Source: an uncultured bacterium (GTDB lineage Bacteria > Actinomycetota > Coriobacteriia > Coriobacteriales > Atopobiaceae). Taken from it: a stretch of 64,000 bases of DNA. Positions 1 to 8,184 of this stretch are shown here, in pieces. The DNA lies in the NCBI GenBank assembly GCA_905214865.1, contig CAJMNO010000009.1, positions 4,290-68,289 on the forward strand, written 5' to 3'. Position 1 is the first letter of the stretch. Each line of letters starts with the position of its first letter. Below the pieces are notes generated by a model. That model ran no database searches. It worked only from the letters and a program-made list of their open reading frames with translations, and was not told the origin of the DNA. A program made the position numbers and the translations under genes.

Positions 1-1
1 C

Positions 2-565
2 GTAATCGCTAACTTACTTTGGTTGAAAGTTGCGACACGATACTTGCTCCCATTTAATAGCGGAGTGAGCGCAAAGGATCAACTTAATGGAGTCATTAGC
101 CATCCTTTTATATTCATCTTAGTAATAGTTCGGAGCATTATTAACTATGGTGAAATATGGTTTAAGCAGGGCATTGGATGTCACCTAGGGTGGGCTAACA
201 TCATTTCGCCTATGGCGCCGCCTTTGATGTTGTTCAGTGCATTTCTTGGGCTGTCTTCTTCGGGGGCGGGGGTCAAGTCAGAAAAGGGTAATCTATTTTT
301 TGAGGAGTTTTTTGACCGTTTATTAATTGCAGCGACGGTGTTCATCACGGCCGGGCTCATCTTTTTAAGCCTTTATCTGCAATGGACCCCTGTAGGCAGC
401 AACCTTGTCGAGGGAATTCAAGGAAGGTATTTCTATCCTCTGATATTCCCCCTTTGTTGTCTCGTCTCTGTAAGGACTAAACCATTGAACCTCCAGCGAT
501 TCTGGGTTTTTGTCACTTGTTGCGTGTGCCTCTGTCTCATGCCAGCCATTATTTATTTTTATTAG
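2..565 (+). CDS. C-terminal part of a DUF2142-like polytopic membrane protein (5' truncated by window edge)
   Basis: The frame is open to the left edge, so this is the 3' end of a longer gene; a TTG at 23 is internal to the open frame and need not be the start. About 187 residues are visible with four or more hydrophobic segments. Near the C-terminus is 'EGIQGRYFYPLIFP', which resembles the G-x-QGRYF-P signature that ends DUF2142 proteins, a family of predicted membrane proteins often found in cell-surface polysaccharide loci. The coding DNA is strikingly AT-rich compared with all downstream genes, which suggests it belongs to a transferred surface-glycan locus lying to the left. The family call is moderate and no function can be assigned. 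Confidence 0.55.
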   Translation, partial: VIANLLWLKVATRYLLPFNSGVSAKDQLNGVISHPFIFILVIVRSIINYGEIWFKQGIGCHLGWANIISPMAPPLMLFSAFLGLSSSGAGVKSEKGNLFFEEFFDRLLIAATVFITAGLIFLSLYLQWTPVGSNLVEGIQGRYFYPLIFPLCCLVSVRTKPLNLQRFWVFVTCCVCLCLMPAIIYFY

Positions 566-598
566 TTAGTGTAATTTTCGTTTTTTAGGGAGACCGAT

Positions 599-2020
599 AT
601 GTCCGACGAGGAGCTCAAGCGCGAGGTCGACGCCTATGTCGACGAGGTGTGGGAGGACGTGGTTGCGGACATCAGGTCCCTGGTCCGCATCCGCTCCGTG
701 GAGGACCTCTCCCAGGCTGCCCCGGGGATGCCCTGGGGGCCCAAGAGTCATGAGGCTCTCGCCCTGGGGCTCTCCATCGCCTCTAGGCTCGGCCTCGACG
801 CCCACGACTGCGAGGGCTACCTGGGCTATGCGGACCTTGCCGGGGAGTCTGCGGGCCAGATCGCGACCATCGCCCACACGGACGTGGTCCCCGAGGGGCT
901 TGGCTGGACCGTCGACCCCTTTGACGTGACGCGCCGCGAGGGCTTCCTGATGGGACGCGGCGTCCTGGACGACAAGGGGCCGTTCGTCCTCTCGCTCTAT
1001 GCGGCCCACTTCTTCGCGCGTCAGGTCCAGAGGACGGGGGAGAGGCTCCCCTACACGCTGCGGGTGCTCGTCGGCAACGACGAGGAGACCACCATGGGCG
1101 ACGTGACCTGGTACCTCTCGCACTACGAGCAGCCCCTGTTCTGCTTCAGCCCCGATGCGGACTTCCCGCTGATCTGTGGCGAGAAGGGCGTGTTCCACGG
1201 AAGGTTCCGCCGCGCGCACGGGACGGATGGGCGCATCGTCTCGCTGGACGGTGGCACGGTCGTGAACGCCATCCCCGGCCTTGCGACCGCGACGGTCCGC
1301 GCCGACGCGAGCGCCCTGCCCGCCGTCGAGGGCATCGACGTGGAGGCGCTGGACGGGGGTCTCGCCAGGCTGACCGCGCACGGCAAGGGAGGCCACGCGT
1401 CCCTCCCCGAGGGGACGGTCAACGCCATCGGCATGCTTGTCACCTACCTGCTGCGGAACGGGATCTGCGACGACGGGGAGCGCGAGTTCCTCGAGCTCGA
1501 GCGGCTGGTGTGCGCGAGCGGTCACGACGGCGCCGCGCTGGGAATCGCCTGCTCCAACGAGCGCTTTGGCACCCTCACGGCCATCGGCGGGACGGTTCGC
1601 GACGCAGACGGCCTCCTGGAGCAGACCATCGACTGCCGCTATCCCGACGCGACGACGGGCGAGGGAATCGCCGCGCGCCTCTCCTCCCTTGCTGCGGACC
1701 ACGGGGCGTCGTTCGAGGTCATCCAGGACAAGGTGCCCTTCTACGAGGATCCCGCCTCGCCCGAGATCAGCACGCTCCTCTCCACGTACGAGGAGTACTC
1801 GGGTCGCAGGGCGGAGCCCCTGGTGATCGGCGGGGGCACCTACGCACGCAAGTTCCGCAACGCCTGCGCCTTTGGCCCCCACGAGCCCGCCGAGGACGTC
1901 CCCGCCTGGGTGGGGATGGAGCACGGGCCCGACGAGGCGGTGAGCGAGGAGTCGCTCAGGCGGGCGCTCAAGATCTACATCGTGAGCATCGCGCGCCTGA
2001 TGAGGCTCGACCTGCAGTAG
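599..2020 (+). CDS. M20 family (Sapep/PepV-like) dipeptidase, copy 1
   Basis: A 473-residue zinc-dependent peptidase of the M20 family, Sapep subgroup, expected to hydrolyse dipeptides in the cytosol. Metal-site motifs are visible: AHTD (His93, Asp95), GVLDDKGP (Asp124, Asp125), NDEE (Glu162-163) and FSPDADFP near 188; a C-terminal EHGPDE supplies the last histidine. The ATG at 599 follows AGGGAG at 588-593. It is closely related to the gene at 2893, and the two flank an opposing HAD gene. No signal peptide is seen. The family call is solid; the peptide substrate is not known. Confidence 0.9.
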   Translation: MSDEELKREVDAYVDEVWEDVVADIRSLVRIRSVEDLSQAAPGMPWGPKSHEALALGLSIASRLGLDAHDCEGYLGYADLAGESAGQIATIAHTDVVPEGLGWTVDPFDVTRREGFLMGRGVLDDKGPFVLSLYAAHFFARQVQRTGERLPYTLRVLVGNDEETTMGDVTWYLSHYEQPLFCFSPDADFPLICGEKGVFHGRFRRAHGTDGRIVSLDGGTVVNAIPGLATATVRADASALPAVEGIDVEALDGGLARLTAHGKGGHASLPEGTVNAIGMLVTYLLRNGICDDGEREFLELERLVCASGHDGAALGIACSNERFGTLTAIGGTVRDADGLLEQTIDCRYPDATTGEGIAARLSSLAADHGASFEVIQDKVPFYEDPASPEISTLLSTYEEYSGRRAEPLVIGGGTYARKFRNACAFGPHEPAEDVPAWVGMEHGPDEAVSEESLRRALKIYIVSIARLMRLDLQ

Positions 2021-2032
2021 GGAAGAACGAGG

Positions 2033-2057
2033 GGGAGAGGGGCGATCACCCCTCCCC
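2033..2057. terminator. Convergent hairpin between dipeptidase 1 and the HAD gene
   Basis: An imperfect G-rich/C-rich stem (GGGAGAGGGG / CCCCTCCCC) sits where the two convergent genes meet and overlaps the last codons of the minus-strand gene. No long T tract is present, so this is a likely but weak bidirectional terminator. Confidence 0.45.
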
Positions 2058-2729
2058 TTCGCCCACCGCGACGTCGCGCCAGTCCTCCAGCCACAGGTCC
2101 GCCTCGCGCCGGATCTGGGCCTCGTGCTGGATGCCGTCCCCCGTGCGCACCGCGCAGGTGAGGAAGCCAGCCCCGCGCGCGGAGCGGATGCCGGGGACGA
2201 TGTCCTCGAACACGATGCACGAGTCCGGCCGGTGCCCCAGGCGGTCGGCGCAGGTGAGGTAGATGTCCGGTCGGTCCTTGGGGACCGGGCACTCGCGGTT
2301 GGTCACCACCACGTCAAAGAGCCGGTCCACGTGGATGGAGCGCATGGAGCGGAGCACGTCGGGGTCGTTTGTCGTCGCGAGCCCGATCGGGATGCCCCGG
2401 TCCCGCAGCGCCCGCAGGTAGGCCTCCGCCCCCGGCCTGAGCGTTGCCTGGGTCTCGTAGAGCGCACGGCCCATGCGGTTCCACTCCAGGCAGATGTCCT
2501 CGGGCCTCTCGTCCAGGCCGTACCGGCGGACCGTGTACTCCGCCCCCGCGGCAAAGCCGAGCGTGCTCATGGCGCGCGAGTACTCAGCGTCGGGGGCCAG
2601 GCCGCGCTGCGCGAGGAATATGCGGTCGACCTGCCTCCACAGCGCCGAGGTGTCGCTCAGCGTGCCGTCAAAGTCAAAGACCGCGGCCCCAAAGCTTGGG
2701 GGCCACAGCCCGTCCGGTGCCTGTGCCAT
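2046..2729 (-). CDS. HAD superfamily hydrolase (phosphatase, beta-PGM/Gph-like)
   Basis: A 227-residue haloacid dehalogenase-type phosphatase. Motif I is FDFDGTLSDT with nucleophile Asp19 and Asp21. Motif II is the ATTND segment, motif III the Lys in VPKDRPD, and motif IV FEDIVPGI. The insert between motifs I and II fits a helical C1 cap, as in beta-phosphoglucomutase-like enzymes. The ATG is preceded by GAAGGGAG. It is transcribed against both neighbouring dipeptidases. The substrate cannot be predicted. Confidence 0.85.
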   Translation of the reverse strand: MAQAPDGLWPPSFGAAVFDFDGTLSDTSALWRQVDRIFLAQRGLAPDAEYSRAMSTLGFAAGAEYTVRRYGLDERPEDICLEWNRMGRALYETQATLRPGAEAYLRALRDRGIPIGLATTNDPDVLRSMRSIHVDRLFDVVVTNRECPVPKDRPDIYLTCADRLGHRPDSCIVFEDIVPGIRSARGAGFLTCAVRTGDGIQHEAQIRREADLWLEDWRDVAVGEGEG

Positions 2730-2892
2730 GCGCTCGCTCCCTTCGACGTGTACCCTCCATGGTAGGCGAGAGGGATGCCATCCGCTGCCGCTGTGCTACC
2801 TGTCGGCGGAAGGGGGGCGTGCCATTTGTTTCTGACGTGTTAACCTGTGTCCGTTTCAATAAACTACCGCATCTATGCGAAGGGAGCGTTTC

Positions 2893-4305
2893 ATGGCAGA
2901 CGAGGAGCTCAAGGCACGCGTGCACGAGTACGTTGAGTCGGTGTGGGAGGACGTCGTCGGCGACATCAGCACGCTGGTTGCCATCAGGTCCGTCGAGGAC
3001 ATGGATGCCGCCCAGCCCGGCATGCCCTATGGCCCGGAGCCCTACCGCGCGCTCGACGCCGCGGTCAAGATCGCGGCGAGGCTTGGCCTGGACGCGCATA
3101 ACTGCGAGGGGCACATTGGGTACGCGGACGTCCCCGGCGAGTCCCCCAAGCAGATTGCCACGATCGGCCACACGGACATCGTGCCCGAGGGGACCGGCTG
3201 GCACTTTGACCCCTTCAAGGTGACGCGCAAGGACGGCTACATGATCGGCCGCGGCGTGCTCGACGACAAGGGCCCCACGGTCCTCTCGCTGTATGCCGCC
3301 AAGTTCTTTGCCGACGAGGTCGCCCGCACCGGCAAGAGGCTTCCCTACACGATCCGCTGCATCCTCGGCAACAACGAGGAGACGGACATGCGCGACGTGG
3401 AGTGGTACCTGGAGCACTACGAGCAGCCCGAGTTCCTGTTCTCGCCCGACGCGGACTTCCCGCTGATCTGCGGGGAGAAGGGCGGCTACTCCGCGACCAT
3501 CACCAGCGACAGGGTCAGCGACCGCATCGTGGAGTTTGACGGCGGCACCGTGGGCAACGCGGTCGCCGGCGAGGCCTACGCTGTCGTGCGCGCGGACGCG
3601 TCCGGCCTGGAGGGCACCGACCGCATCGACGTCTCGAGCGAGGGCGACGGCCTCGTGCGCCTGACCGCCCACGGCATCGGGGCGCACGCCTCCACGCCCG
3701 AGGGCTCCATCAACGCCATCGGGCTCCTGGTCGACTACCTGCTTAAGCACGACCTGTGCGGAGAGGGCGAGCGTGACTTCCTGGAGCTGGAGAGGCACGT
3801 CTTTGGCTCCACGGACGGCTCCACGCTGGGCATCGCGGCGACCGACGACCTGTTTGACCCGCTCACCTGCATCGGCGGGACCATCCGCACCAAGGACGGC
3901 CGCTTTGAGCAGACGATCGACGCCCGCTACCCCAAGTCGATCACGTCCCAGACGATCACCCAGAAGGTGCAGGAGCTGTGCGACGCGCACCACTGCACGC
4001 TCCACGTTGACCTGGACATGGTCCCGTTCTACACGGATCCCAACGCCGAGACCATCCAGACGCTGGTCAGGACCTACAACGAGTACACCGGTCGCAACGA
4101 CAAGCCCTACACCATCGGCGGCGGCACCTACGCGCGCCACTTCAAGGCCGGCGGCGCGTTTGGCCCCAACGACCCGCACTTCCCGATGCCCGACTGGGTG
4201 GGCGCGGAGCACAGCGCAGACGAGGGCTTTGAGGAGTCCCAGTTCAAGCGCGCGCTCGAGATCTACATCGTAAGCATCGCCCGTCTGATGAGGCTCAGCC
4301 TCTAG
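2893..4305 (+). CDS. M20 family (Sapep/PepV-like) dipeptidase, copy 2
   Basis: A 470-residue paralogue of the gene at 599, with the same metal-ligand spacing (GHTD His93/Asp95, GVLDDKGP Asp124-125, NNEE, FSPDADFP). The ATG at 2893 is chosen over an in-frame ATG at 2875 because AAGGGAG lies at 2879-2885, just upstream of 2893 and inside the longer version. The N-terminal segment (DEELK..V..YV..VWEDVV) is nearly the same in both copies, so this is a duplication later split by, or formed around, the HAD gene. Different substrate preference is possible but is not shown by the sequence. Confidence 0.9.
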   Translation: MADEELKARVHEYVESVWEDVVGDISTLVAIRSVEDMDAAQPGMPYGPEPYRALDAAVKIAARLGLDAHNCEGHIGYADVPGESPKQIATIGHTDIVPEGTGWHFDPFKVTRKDGYMIGRGVLDDKGPTVLSLYAAKFFADEVARTGKRLPYTIRCILGNNEETDMRDVEWYLEHYEQPEFLFSPDADFPLICGEKGGYSATITSDRVSDRIVEFDGGTVGNAVAGEAYAVVRADASGLEGTDRIDVSSEGDGLVRLTAHGIGAHASTPEGSINAIGLLVDYLLKHDLCGEGERDFLELERHVFGSTDGSTLGIAATDDLFDPLTCIGGTIRTKDGRFEQTIDARYPKSITSQTITQKVQELCDAHHCTLHVDLDMVPFYTDPNAETIQTLVRTYNEYTGRNDKPYTIGGGTYARHFKAGGAFGPNDPHFPMPDWVGAEHSADEGFEESQFKRALEIYIVSIARLMRLSL

Positions 4306-4323
4306 CAAGTGGGGGAGAGACGC

Positions 4324-4375
4324 AGGGGGAGCCGGGTTGCCATCCGTTCGCGATGGCGCCCGGCTCCCCTCCTCT
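4324..4375 (+). terminator. Strong hairpin after dipeptidase 2
   Basis: AGGGGGAGCCGGG at 4324-4336 pairs with CCCGGCTCCCCT at 4359-4370, with a smaller inner pairing (CATC/GATG) around a TTCG loop. The tract after it (CCTCTTGT) is only partly T-rich. It lies 19 bases after the stop codon. Confidence 0.6.
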
Positions 4376-4396
4376 TGTCGTACGGCAGCGACAGTG

Positions 4397-4477
4397 ATGA
4401 GCGCGATTCTTCCCGTGGTTGCCGTCACCGCCGTCGTCAACATGGTCGTGCTTGCCATCGCGATGATGGTGTGCTGA
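4397..4477 (+). CDS. Possible 26-residue hydrophobic small protein
   Basis: ATG to TGA encodes 26 residues that are almost entirely hydrophobic and could form one membrane-spanning helix (MSAILPVVAVTAVV... ending AMMVC). There is no good Shine-Dalgarno sequence (GGCAGCGACAG lies upstream), and it falls between the terminator of the dipeptidase gene and a second hairpin. It may be chance: GC-rich DNA readily gives Ala/Val runs. Listed because it otherwise fills a gene-free stretch (4306-4645). Confidence 0.2.
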   Translation: MSAILPVVAVTAVVNMVVLAIAMMVC

Positions 4478-4521
4478 CGCGCTTTGCGCGATAGCCCCGG
4501 AGACGAGCCGGGATTCAGGCT

Positions 4522-4555
4522 CCGCGGGCGGTCCTTGGCCGCCCGCGGATTGCGT
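4522..4555 (+). terminator. GC-rich hairpin upstream of the CotH gene
   Basis: CCGCGGGCGG (4522-4531) pairs perfectly with CCGCCCGCGG (4539-4548) over a seven-base loop and is followed by ATTGCGTTT. It may terminate a short upstream transcript such as the candidate small ORF. Confidence 0.5.
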
Positions 4556-4645
4556 TTGGCCACGCTCGGATAATCGTGCACACGCAGCTTTGGGCTGCAT
4601 TAAGATTATTCGTTGCATCTGAACGCGTCTTTCGGAGGTACCCCC

Positions 4646-7600
4646 ATGAAGCCTCACAGGAATCGCGCCGCTGCTGCCGCAGGGGCGGGCCTCGCCTTCG
4701 CGCTTTCGCTCTCCGCCGCCCCCGTCATCTCCTGGGCGCGGGAGCTGCCGCTGGTCGAGCGTGACTCGGCCGTCCCGGTGGCGGAGCCGGTTGCGGAGGA
4801 GTCCAGCCCCGTCGTCGCGGGCGATGGGGGAGCCGATTCTCCGGCGTCGGTCACGGAATCCCAAACTTCCATGACCGATGAGTACCCCGCTTCGGGGGAG
4901 GCGGTCGGGGAGGACGCCAACGCCGGCGGGAATACCGCCTCTGACCAGGTCGCCCCTCTTCCCTCCGACTCCACCGAGGACGACGGAGCCACGAACCAGG
5001 AGGCAGAGGCGCCAGGTGCGCAGGTGGGGGAGAAGGACGCTGTCACTGATGTCGCGGACGTCTCCCATGGCGCCGAGGGGGACACCTCCATAGGCGTCAC
5101 CATCCCCACGGAGCAGGGTGCCGACGAGACGGCGGACGCTGCCGGTGCGGATGAGGGCGTGACGAACCACGACGAGGGTGCGGACGCCGTCGCTTCGACG
5201 GAGACGCCCTCCGCGCAGCCAGATGCATCCGGGCAGGAGGCGCAGGCAGCCCAGTCTGAGAAGCCCGACAGCTCCAGGTACCAGAACCTCTACCGCCTGT
5301 ACAACCCCAACAGCGGGGAACACTTCTACACCTCGTCGTTTGACGAGATGCTGTACCTCGCGGAGCGCGGCTGGCGCTACGAGGGCGTGGGCTGGGTCGC
5401 GCCCGTGACGTCGGGGATGCCCGTCTATCGCATGTACAACCCCAATGCCGGCGACCACCACTACACCACCAACGCCGTGGAGCGGGACATGCTTCGCAAG
5501 GCCGGGTGGAGGTACGAGGGCATCGGCTGGTACTCTGACACAAGCTCCGGTACGGCGGTGTTCCGTCAGTACAACCCTAATGCGACATCTGGGTCGCACA
5601 ACTTCACGGCTTCGGCTGAGGAGCGCGGGAACCTCGTCAAGGTCGGTTGGAGCGACGAGGGCATCGCCTGGTACGGCTCCAACCATGCGACCGTCCGCCT
5701 GGGCCAGGGCAGGTGGATCGTGACCTCCGCCTGGGGCTCCCTGCAGCGGTACTGGCTCGGGCAGGACGCGACCATCGCGCGCTCGAGGCTCGTCGACCCC
5801 TCCGAGGGCTCCGGCTGGTACGCGCGTGCCACCTCGGACGGCAGCGTGGTCCGAGGGAAGTACGTGGACCGCGGCACCGGCTACGTGTACCTCGCGAACA
5901 ACGACGGAAGGCTGGAGGGTCCCGGCAAGGTTACGACCTCCGCCTACGATGGCGGAGCGCGCCACAGCTACCTCATCGACGAGACTGCCCATGCCGCCAT
6001 CCCCGGCCTGCACGCCCTGGGCGACGGCACCTCTCTCACCCTGTCGGGGAGTGGCTGGCTGCTCCAAAGCGGCAGTGGCAGCTGGAACGACCAGACCTAC
6101 CTTGCGGATGCCAACGCGGTGCTGGCCCCCAACCTCACCGCCACCTTCGCCACGCAGAAGGGGAAGCAGGCCCAGACCGTCCGTTCCTTTGCTGCCAACG
6201 GGAGGCTCTATGTCTTTCTCCCCTCGTACGCGTCTCTCTCTAACGTGACGCTTGGAGCCTTGCTGCAGGACGGCAGCCCCGTGAACGCCCTCGTTCGTGG
6301 CAACGGTGACTTCGTGACGCTTGACGGTTCCGCCGTCGACCTCGCGGCCCTCTGTGGTGTTGACCCGTCGTCCAAGACCGTCACGCTTTCGCTGCGGCGA
6401 GAGGGGTCCGACTCGGTGTTCCAGGTCGTGGTGATGCGCTCAAGCGGGGTGGAGACGATCTTCCTCAACAGCGAGGACCCGGACGACAAGGGACGCGCCT
6501 ACGTGGAGGCTGACCCGCACCACAACACAAAGGCTAACGTGGAGGTCGTCGCCATCGCGGACGACGGCACAGTCGTCTACTCCAAGGACGATCCCGACAA
6601 GGGCAAGTTCTCGACCGTGAAGGGCCGCGGCAACTCCACCTGGGGCGGCAAGAAGAAGCCCTACCAGATCAGCCTGAACAAGAAGGCCGACCTCCTCCAG
6701 ACGGGCGAGAAGGACAACGCCCAGAAGAAGTGGATCCTCCTCGCCAACGCCAACGATGCGAGCCAGCTCCACAGCACCATCGCCTACAACCTTGCCCTCG
6801 AGCTGGGCATGGTGGGCGTGCAGTGCCGTCCCGTGGACCTCTACTACGACGGGGAGTATCGCGGGTCGTACCTCCTGACCGAGAAGGTCGAGGTCAAGCC
6901 CGGCCGCGTGGACATCGACAGCCTGGAGGACCGCATCGAGGAGGCAAACCCCGACGTGGACCTGGGCTCCCTCCCCACCCGCACGGCGACCAACAAGTAC
7001 GGCTACACGTACCAGTACGTGGACGGCGTGAAGGACCCGGACGACATCTCGGGCGGGTATCTCCTCGAGATCGACAACGCCTGGTACAAGGGGGAGACCT
7101 GCTGGTTCCAGACCTCCGACCGTACCGTCGTGGTGAAGAGCCCCGAGGTCGCCTCGAAGGATGCCATCCGCCGCATCAGCGAGGCGTACGAGGAGGCTCT
7201 GCAGAACGCGCGGGCGAACCGCTTCAACCTCAGCGGTTCCTACTCCATGGACCTCGACAGCCTGAGCAAGACCTGGCTGCTGAGCGAGTTCTGCAAGAAC
7301 ATCGACGCCTTCAACACCTCGACCTACCTGTACCTGGACTCTGGCAGCACGACCTTCATGGCGCAGCCGGTGTGGGACTTCGACGGCTCCATGGGCGTGC
7401 GCACCGACTGGCCCAACTCCGACTTCAGCCGGTACGAGGACATCGTGATCCCAACCGGCCGGTGGGTTATCAGCATTCCCTCGGTCCAGCGTCGCGCGAA
7501 GGAGATCTATCGGAACGAGCTGTCCAAGCTCGTGGGCAGCGTGCTTCTCTCCAACAACGAGGATGCCGCGGGCGATGCCGGGTACCTCCACTCGCTGGCG

Positions 7601-8080
7601 TACTACCGCAGCCAGGTGGCCGACTCCCAGGCGATGGACAAGGTCGTATGGGGCATCTCGGTCATGCGCAACGAGGTCACGCCGTTCCGCACCTGGGGGC
7701 AGAACGTGGACTACCTGGCCCACTGGCTCTTTGCGCGCAACGCCTGGTTTGGCACGAACGTCTCGCATCTGGGGAACTTCGACGCCACCAACCGGCCGTT
7801 CACCCTCGACGGCTTCGACTACGGCCTGGTGTACGACTACGACTACTACCTGCAGATGAATCCTGACGTCGCTGCGGCGTTCCACGGCGATCCCGAGCTC
7901 ACGCTCAGGCACTTCGTGGAGCACGGCATGGCCGAGGGCAGGGTCTCGAGCAGGATGTTCGACCTCGCCACGTACAAGGCCAACAACCCAGACGTGGTCG
8001 CCGCGTTTGGCAACAGGACCGCCGAGTACTACCGCCACTACTGCACCTATGGCTTCAATGAGGCGAGAGTGGCCGTGTAG
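4646..8080 (+). CDS. Secreted CotH-kinase-domain surface protein with three DUF5648 repeats
   Basis: 1144 residues. The ATG at 4646 follows GGAGG at 4634-4638 and opens a signal peptide (basic MKPHRNR, Ala-rich core, cleavage after about residue 31). Next comes an acidic Ala/Glu/Thr-rich linker to about 210. Three DUF5648 repeats follow at about 216-253, 259-297 and 305-344, each with YNPN and GW..EGI/VGW motifs. A middle segment of unknown type leads to a CotH kinase-like domain from about 630: GRGNSTWGGKKKPY near 660, a GEYRGSYLLTEK segment, GGYLLEID, and PVWDFDGSMG near 911-917, which holds the expected metal-binding Asp. The C-terminus carries two NPDV..AF-type repeats (1061-1143). Role in the cell wall or adhesion is inferred; kinase activity is not shown. 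Confidence 0.85.
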   Translation: MKPHRNRAAAAAGAGLAFALSLSAAPVISWARELPLVERDSAVPVAEPVAEESSPVVAGDGGADSPASVTESQTSMTDEYPASGEAVGEDANAGGNTASDQVAPLPSDSTEDDGATNQEAEAPGAQVGEKDAVTDVADVSHGAEGDTSIGVTIPTEQGADETADAAGADEGVTNHDEGADAVASTETPSAQPDASGQEAQAAQSEKPDSSRYQNLYRLYNPNSGEHFYTSSFDEMLYLAERGWRYEGVGWVAPVTSGMPVYRMYNPNAGDHHYTTNAVERDMLRKAGWRYEGIGWYSDTSSGTAVFRQYNPNATSGSHNFTASAEERGNLVKVGWSDEGIAWYGSNHATVRLGQGRWIVTSAWGSLQRYWLGQDATIARSRLVDPSEGSGWYARATSDGSVVRGKYVDRGTGYVYLANNDGRLEGPGKVTTSAYDGGARHSYLIDETAHAAIPGLHALGDGTSLTLSGSGWLLQSGSGSWNDQTYLADANAVLAPNLTATFATQKGKQAQTVRSFAANGRLYVFLPSYASLSNVTLGALLQDGSPVNALVRGNGDFVTLDGSAVDLAALCGVDPSSKTVTLSLRREGSDSVFQVVVMRSSGVETIFLNSEDPDDKGRAYVEADPHHNTKANVEVVAIADDGTVVYSKDDPDKGKFSTVKGRGNSTWGGKKKPYQISLNKKADLLQTGEKDNAQKKWILLANANDASQLHSTIAYNLALELGMVGVQCRPVDLYYDGEYRGSYLLTEKVEVKPGRVDIDSLEDRIEEANPDVDLGSLPTRTATNKYGYTYQYVDGVKDPDDISGGYLLEIDNAWYKGETCWFQTSDRTVVVKSPEVASKDAIRRISEAYEEALQNARANRFNLSGSYSMDLDSLSKTWLLSEFCKNIDAFNTSTYLYLDSGSTTFMAQPVWDFDGSMGVRTDWPNSDFSRYEDIVIPTGRWVISIPSVQRRAKEIYRNELSKLVGSVLLSNNEDAAGDAGYLHSLAYYRSQVADSQAMDKVVWGISVMRNEVTPFRTWGQNVDYLAHWLFARNAWFGTNVSHLGNFDATNRPFTLDGFDYGLVYDYDYYLQMNPDVAAAFHGDPELTLRHFVEHGMAEGRVSSRMFDLATYKANNPDVVAAFGNRTAEYYRHYCTYGFNEARVAV

Positions 8081-8111
8081 GTGGGCCCCCACGTCGCCGC
8101 GCTGGACGAAG

Positions 8112-8149
8112 GCGCCGCCCCTGCCCGGGGATGCGGGCGGGGGCGGCGC
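8112..8149. terminator. Bidirectional terminator between convergent genes
   Basis: GCGCCGCCCC-T-GCCCG (8112-8127) pairs with CGGGC-G-GGGGCGGCGC (8134-8149) over a six-base loop. It lies between the convergent CotH and TPR genes. Confidence 0.7.
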
Positions 8150-8184
8150 TTGTGGTTCCTCTCACCTTGTGCCGTTGCCAGGCG

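Noticed and set aside
6440..8092. 550-codon minus-strand open frame
   Set aside because: Antisense shadow of the CotH gene; no ribosome-binding site or domain.
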